Assembly (NCBI GenBank): GCA_024220525.1
Contig: JAMYWO010000194.1
Coordinates: 53,254 to 79,763 of the forward strand
From: Cochliopodium minus
Lineage: Eukaryota > Discosea > Himatismenida > Cochliopodiidae
Length of the DNA: 26,510 nt
Direction of reading: 5' to 3'
Shown here in pieces: positions 1 through 10,184 of the stretch; positions within the stretch are counted from its first letter, which is position 1; each line of letters begins with the position of its first letter. A program made the position numbers and the translations under genes. Below the pieces are notes generated by a model that saw only the letters and a list, made by a program, of their open reading frames with translations, was not told where the DNA came from and searched no databases.

Positions 1-230
1 TTAAAAAGTACTTTGTTACATTATTGCACCAAGTAAATCTTTTTTATCACAATGAGAAGTCTATTGTATTAAAAAGACTCAATAATAATCCAAATTACGA
101 TTATACCCAAGCCTGTGTCTATAAGAGGTTCGTACCCAAGGTCAGGATCGTAGAAGTTATTCCTGGGGTCAAGCGTAGGGGCTGGAATATTAGAGTGACT
201 GAAAAATTGAAACTGGTTACTCCTGTCTAA
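1..230 (+). CDS. 3' end of an unidentified reading frame, open at the left edge
   Basis: A frame open from base 3 ends at the TAA at 228-230, giving about 75 residues. It has no in-frame ATG, so it is probably the last exon of a gene that begins left of the window, or a relic. The translation is basic and mixed in composition, with a segment VPKVRIVEVIPGVKRRGW, unlike the Phe/Ile/Lys-only frames of the AT spacers here, and I match it to no family. Just after the stop another frame stays open to 350, so a frameshift or an unseen splice is possible. Confidence 0.35.
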   Translation, partial: KKYFVTLLHQVNLFYHNEKSIVLKRLNNNPNYDYTQACVYKRFVPKVRIVEVIPGVKRRGWNIRVTEKLKLVTPV

Positions 231-434
231 ATGAAAAAGATACAGATTTTTATTGGAAAGAATCTCTTCAATCTTTTTATGCTGGTCTAGTTAAAATAAA
301 AATTATCATTTAGTTGTAAATATCCTTTCTGAATTTCTTAAAATACAAACCAAATCAATCAATCCATAAAATCTTTCTTATTTCCCAATAAAGATACTTG
401 TGAATATTTATTTAAGAGAAATCAAATAAATAAA

Positions 435-3138
435 ATGAAGAAAATCTCACAAAATTCACTCAAAGATAAATATATAGACAAGGCTTTGAAGTTATTCGAT
501 TGTTCCAAAACACAAACAATCTATTTTGAAAAGGAGAAGGATCCCTTCAACTTTGGAAATTATCTCTCTGGCTTCATATGCAAGAAAGATGGGAATCATA
601 CAGGATCATTGTATATAATATCAACAAATGGAGAAGAATTGGATGAACCACTCTTGATATGGGGTGTAAAATTTAAAATATATAAATTTTTCAGAGAAAA
701 ATAATTTAATCAACTTGATAGGTACCCAGGATCTTTCCACCAAAGTATCAAGGAAGCTATATTGATTTCAAATGTACGAAATATCTGATCAGCAAAAAGT
801 ATTGTGGAGAGGCCATCACCTTCTTCAGCTATGGTGACAAGAAGGGATCGAGATACATCTCGGCCAAGCAGAGATACACCGTCTTCGTGGAGAATGAGAA
901 GATAAGAAATTTGTTGAGAGATAATTATTCTGATAAAGAAATTAATATCTCTCATTTTAACGAAAATGAAATCCAAATTGAAAATGAAAATGATAATAAT
1001 AAAATTATTAATAATATTAAAATTGATGATAAAAAGAATGATATTGATGATAATGATAAAAAAGAGAAAGAGAAATCAGTGGTGTTCAACATCAAGGAGA
1101 ATTCCCAGGACGTGTTTGGGGAGAAGAAAGATTTTCAGTCTGTCTCTTTTGAGTTGTGTGGCAGCGATTTTCCTCAGTTTGTCAAATATCCCTTCAAACA
1201 CAAGTTGGTTCCTCTCTTCAAAACTTCTTTTGAAGGTGAAATAAAAATAAAAAAACTAAAAAATTTTATTTATAATTTTATTCTTAATTAAAATTTTTTA
1301 ATACACATTTTTTTAATTGATATTTTTTATATTTCAATATATATTATAATTTTCCTAATTGCTTTTAATAATTTTTTGTTATTTATAAATATTTTAATAT
1401 TATTTATTTTTATTCATTAAAGTGTCTTTTTTTTAAATATTTTTATAAAAATATATTTAAAATTTTCCTAATTTGCCCCATTTTATTTTCATTTTTTTTA
1501 ATAAAAATAAAAAAATTTTTTTTTTTTAGGAGATGTGTTCCCAATAATAAGAAAGGACTGCACTTTAGAAAATTTCAAAGACCAAAGCGAAATGGAGAAG
1601 ATAACAAAGGAATTGGAAAAAAAAACATACGAAAACAACTTACAGTTCAGAAAAGACAACAATCTTCCCAACCTTTCTTTCTATGAACATTTTGTGGAGG
1701 AGGGGAATGTTCTTTACTTGCTTAATGAAAATGATCATTTGCAAAAAAAGAGATTTCTTTATAAATTGAAGTCTAGGGATCTTCACACTTCTCATTCTGT
1801 TTCTTTTGACACGTAAAAATTTTTTTGAAATCTTTTTTAAAATTTTTTTTTAAAATTTTTTGATATAAAATAAAAATAAATCTTAAAAAATAAAAAAAAT
1901 AAAATTTATGTCAAATTTAAAATAATAAAAAATAATTAATAAATAAAAAATAAAAATAAATAATGAAAATAAAAATAAATAAAATAAAAAATAAAAAATA
2001 AACTGAAACCATTTAAAAAATAAATAATAAACAAAACATTTAAAAAATAAATAATAAATAATAAACAAAAAAATAAATTAAAAATTAAAAAGATCGTTCA
2101 AAATTTTGGCATTGGAAGCATTGGACAAAGTGAACAAGAAAAATGCTGGAAAAGAAATAGAAGAAAGTTTAAAGATGGATTTGGTGAGAAGAGAATTGGA
2201 TTTGGATTACGACAAGTGGTCCTCCTTCAAAGACGATATCGTTCCTTTTCTTTCTAACAGACCCAACTTTTATTCTCCCAACAAAAATGACTCTGGACTC
2301 TCTTTAATTGTTTTAGTTGGTGTAAAAAAAAATTTTCATTTATTTATCACAATTTTTTTTTTTTGTGAAATATTTCTTTAAAATAAAAAATATTTTCATT
2401 ATTCAAAAAATATTTCTTTAAACTAAAAAAATATTTTCATTGTTCAAAAAATATAATCATTTTTCATTGAAAAAATTTTTTAAATCTTATTCTTCATTAT
2501 TTTTTATGATATTTTTGTTAGTAAAAATATTTTCATATTAATCATTTTAATATTTATTAATATTTATTAATATTTTTATTAAATTATTTTATTTTTACTT
2601 TCTCACAAATTTTATTTTAATAGCTTCCAGGTTGTGGAAAATCACATTTTTCAACGAATCTGATAAAAGACAACAAGAAATGGGGAAGAGTGAACCAAGA
2701 TGAAATGAAAACTAGACATAGATGTGAAGAGGCTGCCAAATCTTTTCTCAAAAAGGGAATGAATGTCGTTGTGGACAGAACCAACATAGATATGAACCAA
2801 AGACATCATTGGATCTCTATTGCCACAAAACACAATGTCACAGATATTCACGCTATATTTTTAGATATAAGTAAAATAATTATTTTATATTTTTTTTTAT
2901 TTTTGAGTTTTAAAATTTTTTTTTATTAAATTTTTTAGACAAAGATGTTTGCTCAGATTCTGTTTTCAACCGTGCGAACCACCCCACGATCAAAAAGGGA
3001 ACAGGGAAAGATATTGTTGAACGTTTTTCAAAGGATCTCATTCCTCCCAATCCTTTGGAGGGTTTCACTTCAGTCAAAGTTGTCAAAACATATGAAGAAA
3101 TAGGAAAAATCGTTTCTGATTACCTCAATTACAAATAA
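435..3138 (+). CDS. Probable RNA ligase-polynucleotide kinase fusion protein (6 exons, 567 aa)
   Basis: Exons 435-665, 722-1235, 1530-1812, 2093-2321, 2624-2870 and 2939-3138 join in frame. The C-terminal part is a P-loop polynucleotide-kinase-type domain: Walker A GLPGCGKS at residues about 419-426, then DRTNID near 470. The N-terminal part carries a spaced set that fits the nucleotidyltransferase fold of T4 Rnl1/Trl1-type RNA ligases: a KxxG (K103-Y-C-G) as motif I, SFELCG (219-224) as motif III, EEGNVLY (about 305) as motif IV and KLKSRD (327-332) as motif V. An Asn/Asp/Lys-rich insert (about 150-195) lies between motifs I and III. The family joins RNA ends: the kinase phosphorylates 5'-OH and the ligase seals. 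No cyclic phosphodiesterase domain follows, unlike fungal Trl1. Oddity: motif I has Cys where KxDG has Asp. The kinase call is strong, the ligase call moderate. The introns are 56 to 302 nt of AT-rich sequence. Confidence 0.68.
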
Positions 3139-3539
3139 ATCAATTTTAAAAAAGAAAACCAGATAAATATTTCTCTAAAAACCTTCCTGTTGAAATGGCA
3201 AAGTGTCTTTTAGTTCAATATTTAAAATTATCTTTCGAACATTAAATTAGATGTTTTTCTTTGTAAGGATTTTTTTCCTAAATAAGATCACATTTTCTAT
3301 CTAACTAAAATTGATCGATCAGAATGTTTCTTCTGAATTGGTTGTTCAAAATTTCAACACTTTTTCATATTCCACAAACTACTCATAAGCAAAAAGAAGG
3401 ATTCACAAAATTTGTAAATGTTTTTTGTTCCAATTTCCATTTCTTTTTTCTTTATTCAAATAGATTGTGAAGGTATGATTCCCAAAATTAAATTAGAACT
3501 TTCAAAAATTCTTATTCCATTTTAATTAATAAAAAAAAA
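3139..3539. other. Intergenic spacer between the ligase-kinase gene and RPB11
   Basis: About 400 nt of AT-rich sequence with no supported reading frame or RNA fold on either strand. It must hold the 3' end signals of the upstream gene and the promoter of RPB11. No convincing TATA or polyadenylation element can be singled out in such AT-rich DNA. Confidence 0.5.
3531..3539 (+). promoter_or_regulatory. Pure A tract abutting the RPB11 start codon
   Basis: Nine A residues directly precede the ATG at 3540. Similar tracts abut the starts of the F-box gene and the PP5-like phosphatase. An A-rich leader before ATG is a usual start context in several AT-rich protists. A role in start choice is inferred. 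Confidence 0.35.
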
Positions 3540-4136
3540 ATGAACTTGCCTGAACCATTAGATGCAATTAAATTGGAAGAGAATGAAGAAAAGTTATAAT
3601 CAATAAAAACTAATCAAATATTTTTCAAATAAATCCAACATTTTTGTTTAATAAAGGATTGAGATCAAAAGAGACACAAAATTAAAAAATGCAGCAACCA
3701 TAACTGTTGCAAAGGAAGATCATACAGTAGGAAATTTAGTTGCACAGTAAAAAATCAAAATATTAAACATATCCAAAAATAAACAAAAATATAACAGACA
3801 TATATTTCCATTCTTAATCACATCTATAAATTAGACAATTGTTGAAAGATAAAGATATCTTGTTTGCAGGATATAGAGTGAGACATCCTTTGGAATATAA
3901 CATTGAATTCAAAATACAAACAAAACCCACCTCTAATCCTGAAAAAGCATTGAAAGATTCTATAAATCACCTCATCTCAAATCTATCTACCCTCAAAAAA
4001 CAATTTGAGGTAAAAAATATCTTTTATATTATAAAACTGTTCTTTTTTTGATTGATTGAAATATTTTCTTTTTAAAATCAAAAAGCAAGAAAAGAAAAGA
4101 TTTCCTGGAGAAGATAGAAACAGATGGAATTATTGA
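3540..4136 (+). CDS. RPB11: RNA polymerase II subunit RPB11 (4 exons, 122 aa)
   Basis: Exons 3540-3592, 3657-3746, 3835-4009 and 4086-4136 join in frame to 122 residues, close to the 117 of human RPB11 (POLR2J). The diagnostic stretches are all present: KEDHTVGNL, then QLLKDKDILFAGYRVRHPLE, then IQTKP. These are the core of the RPB11/archaeal L (AlphaC-like) fold, which pairs with RPB3 to form the platform on which Pol II assembles. The Pol I/III paralogue AC19 lacks the LLKD...FAGY spacing seen here, so RPB11 is preferred. The first intron falls just before the family core, and the second splits the codon before QLLKD. The start is the only ATG in frame and follows a pure A tract. Nothing looks damaged. 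Confidence 0.95.
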
Positions 4137-4336
4137 TCACATTTTTTTTTTTTCATAACGAGATAATGATAATTCAACAATAACAATAATTTTTACTTGT
4201 ATTGAATAAAATATTTAACCTATACAATCAACAATCTCTTTAATGTTCCCTATCAAATTCTTTTGATCTTAAAATAAAAAAAAAAATAAAAAAAAATTGG
4301 GGTTCAAAAAATAACAGTTATTTTTTCTTAATAAAT

Positions 4337-4748
4337 ATGAATATGTCAACAAAATCAAAATATGAACTCTATTTCACGAAATATATGAGTGTATAATTCT
4401 TTTTTTACTTTAAATATTCATTTACTTTGAATATATTAATATATTTAGGAACTTACAAATAATATATCCTCCTTCATAGACAATGAAAGTGTAAATTTGG
4501 AAGAATATATCAAAAATTTCGACCGTTTTGTCGATTTAATCTTTCTTCATCTTGAATCTAACAAAATCTATTGGGAAGAGAAAAAAATGATCGAATTATT
4601 CAGAGAATATAAGATTGTCAATCCTGATCTCTCCATCTCTGATCAATATATCCTTCTCAATATCATTTATCAGAAAAAATTAAAAGCAAAAGAAGAAAAG
4701 GAAAGTTGGTCCAATTTCACAAAGGGTTTGATAAATAATGATTTTTGA
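4337..4748 (+). CDS. Hypothetical small protein (2 exons, 117 aa)
   Basis: Exon 1 (4337-4390) carries ATGs at 4337 and 4343 in the same frame. An intron of 58 nt (4391-4448, gtataa...tttag) joins it in phase 0 to exon 2 (4449-4748). The product is charged and apparently helical, with SFIDNESVNLEEYIKNFDRF and a second helix near EEKKMIELFREY, ending in a Lys/Glu-rich tail. No signal peptide, membrane span or metal-binding motif is seen, and I do not recognise the family. It sits 200 nt after RPB11 and 213 nt before the F-box gene on the same strand. Codon use and exon composition match neighbouring genes, so it is probably real. A small subunit of a larger complex is possible but not shown. 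Confidence 0.6.
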
Positions 4749-4945
4749 TCATTTGAAATGAGGAGATCAAATAACTTTGGAATCAACAAAATTTTTTTTC
4801 TTTTTCAAATAAATTTTTTATAAATAACCCAAATAGGAATTATATCAAACAAAACCGTTTTATCTTGAATTCATCTTTGATTACAACTTTTCTTATTTTC
4901 AGAATTTTTCATCTTATCAAAATTCCTCTTTTTGATATGTTAAAT

Positions 4946-4961
4946 AAAAAAAAAAAAAAAA
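4946..4961 (+). promoter_or_regulatory. Pure A tract abutting the F-box gene start codon
   Basis: Sixteen A residues directly precede the ATG at 4962, the longest of the start-abutting A tracts in the window. Its effect on initiation is inferred only. Confidence 0.35.
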
Positions 4962-6449
4962 ATGGTGAGAACAAATCATTGTGTATGTTGTAGTAAATTA
5001 CATGTTATCACATTGTTTGAATTTGAAAACAAAACATACAAACTTGTAAGACGTTATCCCTTCAATAATTTTTATTTTTTCAAAAATTGAATATTTGCCA
5101 TCTCTCAATAATCTAAGATCAATAGACATAACTTCTCTAGGATAATCCAAATACAAAGAAGATTAAACATGGAAAGACTATCAAGCGAAAAGAAATCGAA
5201 ATTTTACACAGCTCAAAGAGAAATTCCACTGATAATTCCCAAAAATATAAATAAACAAATATGCAAGCCATTCTTTGAATTATTGCAAATGGAAGAAGAA
5301 AAAATGTTGAAATTGGATAATAGCAAGGATGATAAACTAAACGAGAAAAAAAAAGATCCGTCAACAGTTTTACCCAAATTAGTTTTCGTGCATATTTTAA
5401 AGTACCTTTGTTTTATTGATTTATTGAGTTGCAGTGAAGTCTCTTCGAAATGGAATGACTTGGCAGCCAACAATTTTATTTGGAGAACTCTTTTCTACCA
5501 AAATTTTAACGAAATCAAGGAACTTCCCCTCCAAAAACTTGATAGGTTGAAATATGAACAAATTTTATCCATTTATTTCAATAGAAAAGAGTTTTGGAAA
5601 ATAACGTATTTATTTTTTATTAATTTTTTATTTTTATCTTTTTTTTTTTATTTAATCTTTTTTTTGTGTAATTTCAAAAGATTTTCTAACATGAAAAGAA
5701 TACTACACCATGAGTTTATTTATTATTTTAACTCCAATTCAACCAATTACGTAAAGAAAGAGTTAAACAACCAAGATTTGTTCATTATTAATACTATCAG
5801 TATGTTTAACCACTCAAAAGGTTTGATTTAAATATATTTATTTTTGTTTTTTATTTCTTAATTCACTTTTTTTTTTTTGAACAAAAAAAAGATTTTTTGA
5901 GGATCACACAAAAAATAAACAACATCATTTCCATGAGACAACATTTCGATCAAGTCATGATTGATCATTCTTCCCTCCCCAAAAAAAGAAAATTTTGCAA
6001 CGAAGAAAATGTTGAAGAAGTCAATAATCTGGATGTTGATTACTATAAAGAGGTAGGAAATACTCTTAGATACTGTCATGTTGTGTATTTTGATTTTTTT
6101 TTCCTTTGAAATTTTTTTTTTTAAAAAACTTTTTTAAATTAGGGAAGATAAATCCAAATTTCTACTTTTGGAATCATCTAAAACAATCCATTTTTCCTTC
6201 TTGTTGAACAATGAAATTTTCATTTTTAATTATTTGAACAAAAATAAAAAACAAATTTCTTTGTCTGTAAAAAACTTGACAAAGAATAGAATTTTGAAAG
6301 AAGAAGAGGGGGAGGATAAAATCAATATCCATAGGATTCTCCCTTTTTTGAATATGCCTCCTGAATCAGAAAATTCTTTTGCAAACTTTATTTGTGGTGT
6401 AATTGATGAAAATCTTTCGATATTCTCATTTATCAAACAAGGATTTTGA
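4962..6449 (+). CDS. F-box protein (5 exons, 403 aa)
   Basis: Exons 4962-5045, 5118-5605, 5681-5820, 5892-6084 and 6143-6449 join in frame. Residues about 113-153 form an F-box: LPKLVFVHILKYL, then DLLSCSEVSSKWNDLA, then NNFIWRTLFYQNF. F-box proteins usually bind Skp1 in an SCF ubiquitin ligase and present a substrate through the C-terminal region. That region (about 160-403) has no WD40, LRR or kelch repeat I can see, so the substrate is unknown. The N-terminus has a short Cys cluster (HCVCCSKLH, residues 6-14) too small for a zinc finger alone. The acceptor at 5117 was chosen over the nearer AG at 5140 because only it keeps the frame open. The last intron uses the GT at 6085, which splits a Val codon. 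A 16-nt A tract precedes the ATG. Confidence 0.78.
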
Positions 6450-6540
6450 AAATATTCTTATTTAATTTTAAAAATAAAAAAAAAAAAAATGAAAATAAAA
6501 ATTTTAAAAAATTAAAATAATAAATTAAAAAAATAGTAAA

Positions 6541-6790
6541 ACTTTGTGAGAAAGAAATCATTAAAAGGAAAAGGTAAAATTTAATAAATTTTACAATCTT
6601 ATTAATCCTATTAGTGTTGTATTTGGATCAAGAGAGACTATTGGAAATGGTATTGTTAGAATTGCATTGAGAGAAGGTTAAAAATAAAAAATTAAAAAAA
6701 CTTTGAGTTTTTATTTATTTATCAATATTAAATAAAAGGAACTACAGTTGTTGTCAACTCTTCTTTTGAGAAAAGTAGGGAAATGAGACT
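6541..6790 (+). pseudogene. Relic of the short-chain dehydrogenase family (first tandem copy)
   Basis: This stretch matches the 5' part of the genes at 8656 and 11042. The leader and first exon are recognisable (attaaaaggaa), but the start codon has lost two bases. The second exon (about 6615-6676) keeps the Rossmann start VVFGSRETIGNGIVRIAL. The third begins near 6739 with TTVVVNSSFEK, shortened, and then runs into unrelated sequence. Donor sites have drifted (ggttaaaa for ggtaaata). Nothing after the third exon survives. Its upstream AT sequence resembles that of the copy at 11042, so the copied unit included the promoter region. Confidence 0.75.
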
Positions 6791-6800
6791 TTGGGGTCAC

Positions 6801-7553
6801 CATGACTTTTTTACAATGATTTAAAAGAGAAAAGGTATTATACTTACTCCAGATTTCCATTGAATCGAGAAAATATCAAACTAAAGCAATTTAAACTACT
6901 CTTCCTTTCGTGGAGATAAAATGATATAAAAATATCTATTAATTATAACAAATAAAAAGATGAATCAAATTGCTTTTATAAGATATTTTTTTTTTTTCAG
7001 ATCAAAATTCTTGGATGTTGGATTATTTTGTTAAGATGATTTTAAATTAAGGTAATTGTATTTATTGAGCAAATGATAAGATTTAATTGTTATCTAACTT
7101 AAACCAATTTGTGGGTTCTTCCATTTATATTTTCCATTCTTCAACTAAATGTGTTATTTATTTTGGAAAAAATTCTTTGTGATTAATCAAATGAAATGTT
7201 TTTATAAAATTCAAGTTTTGTTTCAGGAATGGTGAGTTAATAATGCTTTTGTTTTTTGTAATTGTGTCTATTAAAAAATAAATAAAAAAAATTGATTCTA
7301 ATTCAAAAGTTTTATAATGTATTTGTCAATCATGATCATATTTATATCATTGATCAATTTAATTTTGGGTATAATTTATTTGATGAACACCATTCTTGAC
7401 TAATTGATCGATCATTCAAAATGAGAAATTGCATTTGATTGTAATAGGATTGATTTTCACTGCATTCACATCAAAAACCATCTTTATTATTTGATATTAT
7501 TATTATTTTTTTTTTATTCTGTTTCTCTTGGTTAATTCTTTGTTTGTTGCGAA
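6801..7553. other. Spacer with no supported gene
   Basis: About 750 nt of AT-rich sequence between the dehydrogenase relic and the ubiquitin-like relic. No frame with a protein-like translation, no splice-consistent exon and no tRNA or rRNA was seen on either strand. It may be decayed gene sequence. Confidence 0.4.
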
Positions 7554-7926
7554 ATGGATACTTGCCTGCCATCGATCAAAAACTTACTTGGCAAAAAATT
7601 GTACCTCAAAAATTATCTTGAAAAGGTATTGAAATTACTTTTTTTATTCAAAAATACATTTAAATCTAATCAAGATATTGGAAATTAATCAAAAAAATTA
7701 CATCTTACAATAAGAGTTAAAAAAATCTTTTATTTCATGTATAAGTGCAAACAAAGCAACAATTTCCTTTTTTAAAAGGATTTCTCCTTTTTATTCTTAA
7801 CTAAACAATGAGAACATCCATTTAAAGTATATTGGAATAATTCTTCAACCTAACGACTTGTTATCCAAATACTAAATTGGAGAAGAAACTACTGTTCATA
7901 TATCATGTAGAGGGCTAGCGGGTATC
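7554..7926 (+). pseudogene. Decayed ubiquitin-like gene
   Basis: Pieces line up in order with ubiquitin. IKNLLGKKLYLK (7575-7610) matches VKTLTGKTITLE. NKATISFFKRISP (7750-7788) matches VKAKIQDKEGIPP. HLKYIGIILQPNDLLSKY (7819-7872) matches RLIFAGKQLEDGRTLADY. IGEETTVHISCRGLAG (7876-7923) matches IQKESTLHLVLRLRGG. From 7744 to 7926 one frame is used, but it has TAA at 7798 and 7873, and an insertion precedes HLKY. The first piece starts at the ATG at 7554 and reads to 7625, where a gt opens a possible old intron; the next piece is out of phase with it. The C-terminal Arg and final Gly survive, but the GG pair does not. It cannot make ubiquitin. The individual matches are weak; the order and spacing are the evidence. 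Confidence 0.6.
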
Positions 7927-8104
7927 TTAATTATTTTATTTATTTTATTACTTTTGTTTATTTATTTTTTATTTTTATTATTAATTATTTATTTTGATTT
8001 TGTTTTTTTGATTCATTTTAATTTTTTAATTTGTTTTCATTTTTGTTTTTATTTTTATTTTATTTTATTATTTTCATTTTTAATTTCAAAAATCTTTGAA
8101 ATCT

Positions 8105-8200
8105 ATGGAAGAAAACTCAAATGATAATGATTTATCTGAAATATCAGGTGATGATGATACAAACAATGACTTGAAGAGAAAATATGTACACCAATGTTAA
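8105..8200 (+). CDS. Possible small acidic first exon or relic (31 codons)
   Basis: ATG at 8105 opens a 31-residue acidic frame (NSNDNDLSEISGDDDTNNDL) ending at TAA 8198-8200. A gt at 8185 could be a splice donor. The composition resembles acidic leaders of host genes rather than AT spacer, but no following exon could be joined to it. It lies among decayed gene pieces. Confidence 0.2.
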   Translation: MEENSNDNDLSEISGDDDTNNDLKRKYVHQC

Positions 8201-8415
8201 TCATAAGAAGTCTAAAAAATAATTAATTGTATTTTATTTTGAATAAAAATCAATTTTAATTTTTTTCTTTTTTATTTTGACTTTTAAAATTTTAATAAAA
8301 ATTTTTTTAGATGCAATGATTTTTCTTAAAAAAGAAATGTGATCAAAAATACTTTAATAGATACTAAACAAAACGCACCATTCAGAATTTTTTTATTTTA
8401 TTCTTTTTTAAAAAT

Positions 8416-8646
8416 TCTGCATTTATTTTTTCGCCAACAAATTTGAACGGCATTTCACCACCAGAATTAATTAATTTAACTATTCTATACAACAAATTCT
8501 TTTGATCATATTGGGGAGTTTTTATAACTCCCGAGCAAATAAAAAATGTTTACCAAGAGGGAATTGATCGGAATTTAATTCCTTTTAAAAATGTTGAAAA
8601 AAAAAATTTAGAACAAAATAAAAAAAAGGTAAAAGTGAAACTTTGA
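8416..8646 (+). pseudogene. Broken reading frame of unknown family
   Basis: One frame reads 77 codons from 8416 to the TGA at 8644-8646 with a single internal stop (TGA, 8503). On both sides of that stop the translation is protein-like: SPTNLNGISPPELINLTILY before it, and YWGVFITPEQIKNVYQEGID after it. No start codon and no splice site that removes the stop were found. It ends just before the leader of the dehydrogenase gene at 8656. The family is not recognised. It could be a single exon with a sequencing error. Confidence 0.3.
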
Positions 8647-8655
8647 GATTAAGAA

Positions 8656-9871
8656 ATGTCATTAAAAGGAAAGATGTAAACAAATTAATTTAAAATTTTC
8701 AAAAATTTGAATCTTCTAATAATTTTTAAAGTGTTGTTGTTTATGGATCAAGTGGGATTATTGGGAGTGGTATTGTTCGAAGTGCATTGAGAGAAGGTAA
8801 ATAATTTTTTTTAAAAAACAAATTTAATTTTAAATAATTCATTAATTTTATTTAAAAGGAGCGACAGTTGTTGTCAACTCAAGAAACTCTTCTTCTTTTG
8901 AGAAACTGAAAGAATACGAAAAAGAATATTCCGAAAATTTGTACACATTTGAAAATGAAAGTACTCTTGAAGGTAAAAAAAATAATTCTTCATTAAAAAT
9001 AATTCATATAGCTTACTTTTAACAAATTTATTTAAAAAAGGGATCACAAAGTTTAAAGAGTTTGTTTATGAGAAATTCAAAAGAGTTGATCATCTTTACA
9101 GGTAAAATATTTTTGAGAATTATTTGTTTCATTTTTTTTAATTGTTTCATTTGAATGATAGTTCTGTTGGAGGATGGCAAGAAAAACCAATGATGACCGA
9201 AATATCTGTTAGAAAAAAAACAATTCATAATTTTTTCTAATTTAATGACAATATTTTGAACAAAATAATAGGAAGAAGAATTAAAAGAATCATTTGATCT
9301 TTATTTCTTTGGACACTGGAGAATTGCAAAAGTTTTCTTGCCTTCAATGAAGAATCATGAATCTACTTACACCATAATTACTGGTGGAGCTGGAAACTTT
9401 GTTGTATCACTTACATCAACTCACGTCACTGTTTGTGTATCAGCTCTTTTCGGTATTTTTATTCAAACTTTTACAAAATTTAGTTTTTTTTTTTCATTTT
9501 CTTTAATAATTTTTTAATAAAATTTATTTTTAAAAAAAGGTTTGGTGAAGAGTCTTCATAAAGAATGCGAAGGAACTAAGACTAAAATACATGAGTTAAG
9601 AATCACTAAAATGATTAAAAGAGAAGAAGATCTCAAAAATCCTCAATTTGAACATTCTCACTTGTAACCAATTCTTAAACCCAAATAAATTAGATATTAA
9701 TTAATGTTTTAACAATTAAATATTATTAATTTAATTTTTTAAACATTAATATTTAAATCAATTTACACTATTAGGGTCATTGGAAAACTGGCCATTAGAA
9801 TTGCAAATGAAAATTTAGAGCAACTTGTTATCAATTATAGCTCAGAATTTGATGAAAATCAAAAGTTTTGA
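8656..9871 (+). CDS. Divergent short-chain dehydrogenase/reductase, copy A (8 exons, 235 aa)
   Basis: Exons 8656-8675, 8732-8796, 8859-8972, 9041-9101, 9162-9207, 9272-9452, 9540-9663 and 9775-9871 join in frame. The product opens with a Rossmann dinucleotide site (VVVYGSSGIIGSG, glycines 12, 15, 18, 20). It then has SSVGGWQEKP where classical enzymes have NNAG, FGHWRIAKVFLP (helix 5) and YTIITGGAG (strand 6). The catalytic YxxxK is absent: the segment before GLVKSLHKE reads HVTVCVSALF. A set of bacterial and fungal SDR-like proteins with an S-x-GGWWQ motif also lacks this pair, so this is probably an atypical SDR that binds NAD(P) without the standard chemistry. The substrate is unknown. It is one of three tandem copies; 8783-9362 is almost identical to the copy at 11042. 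Confidence 0.85.
8783..9362 (+). repeat. 580-bp near-identical block shared with 11170-11749 (copy A side)
   Basis: The block spans the end of exon 2 to the middle of exon 6 and includes four introns. By eye it differs from its partner at one base, in the T/A run of the second intron. Outside it the two genes diverge sharply in exons and in intron length. The offset between the partners is constant at 2387. Confidence 0.9.
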
Positions 9872-10184
9872 AGAATTAATTAAAATTTAACAAAAATAAA
9901 TTAAAAATAGATCTTTTTAGGTAAAAATAAAAACTTAGTTATTTGAAGATTATCTTAGTAGTTTCTAAAATTAATATGATTTTTGAATTTTCTTAAAGAG
10001 GAAGAGGGATTTTGAGGGAAAAATTAAGTACAAGATGAATCTTATTGTTTTTTAAGGTATTTTTTTTATGATAAGAATAATGAAAAAAGTTTTATTATAA
10101 GTTTAATTTAATTTTGTCAAAAGAGTATTGCACAAGTTGTAACAACATCTTTTGGTGTTGGAAATTCAATATTTTGTTGTTTGA
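9872..10184. other. Spacer downstream of dehydrogenase copy A
   Basis: About 310 nt of AT-rich sequence with no supported gene. A segment near 10005-10025 (agagggattttgaggga) recurs at about 10888-10908 on the far side of the minus-strand reading frame. It may mark an old duplication. The right part could hold 3' sequence of the minus-strand gene. Confidence 0.4.

Noticed and set aside
5141-5168. The AG at 5140 as acceptor for F-box exon 2
   Set aside because: That frame hits a stop within about 37 codons. The AG at 5117 joins in phase 0 to the long F-box frame.
6837-6850. atacttactcc, resembling the 5' end of U1 snRNA
   Set aside because: No following U1-like stem-loops or Sm site were seen, and a match of this length is expected by chance.
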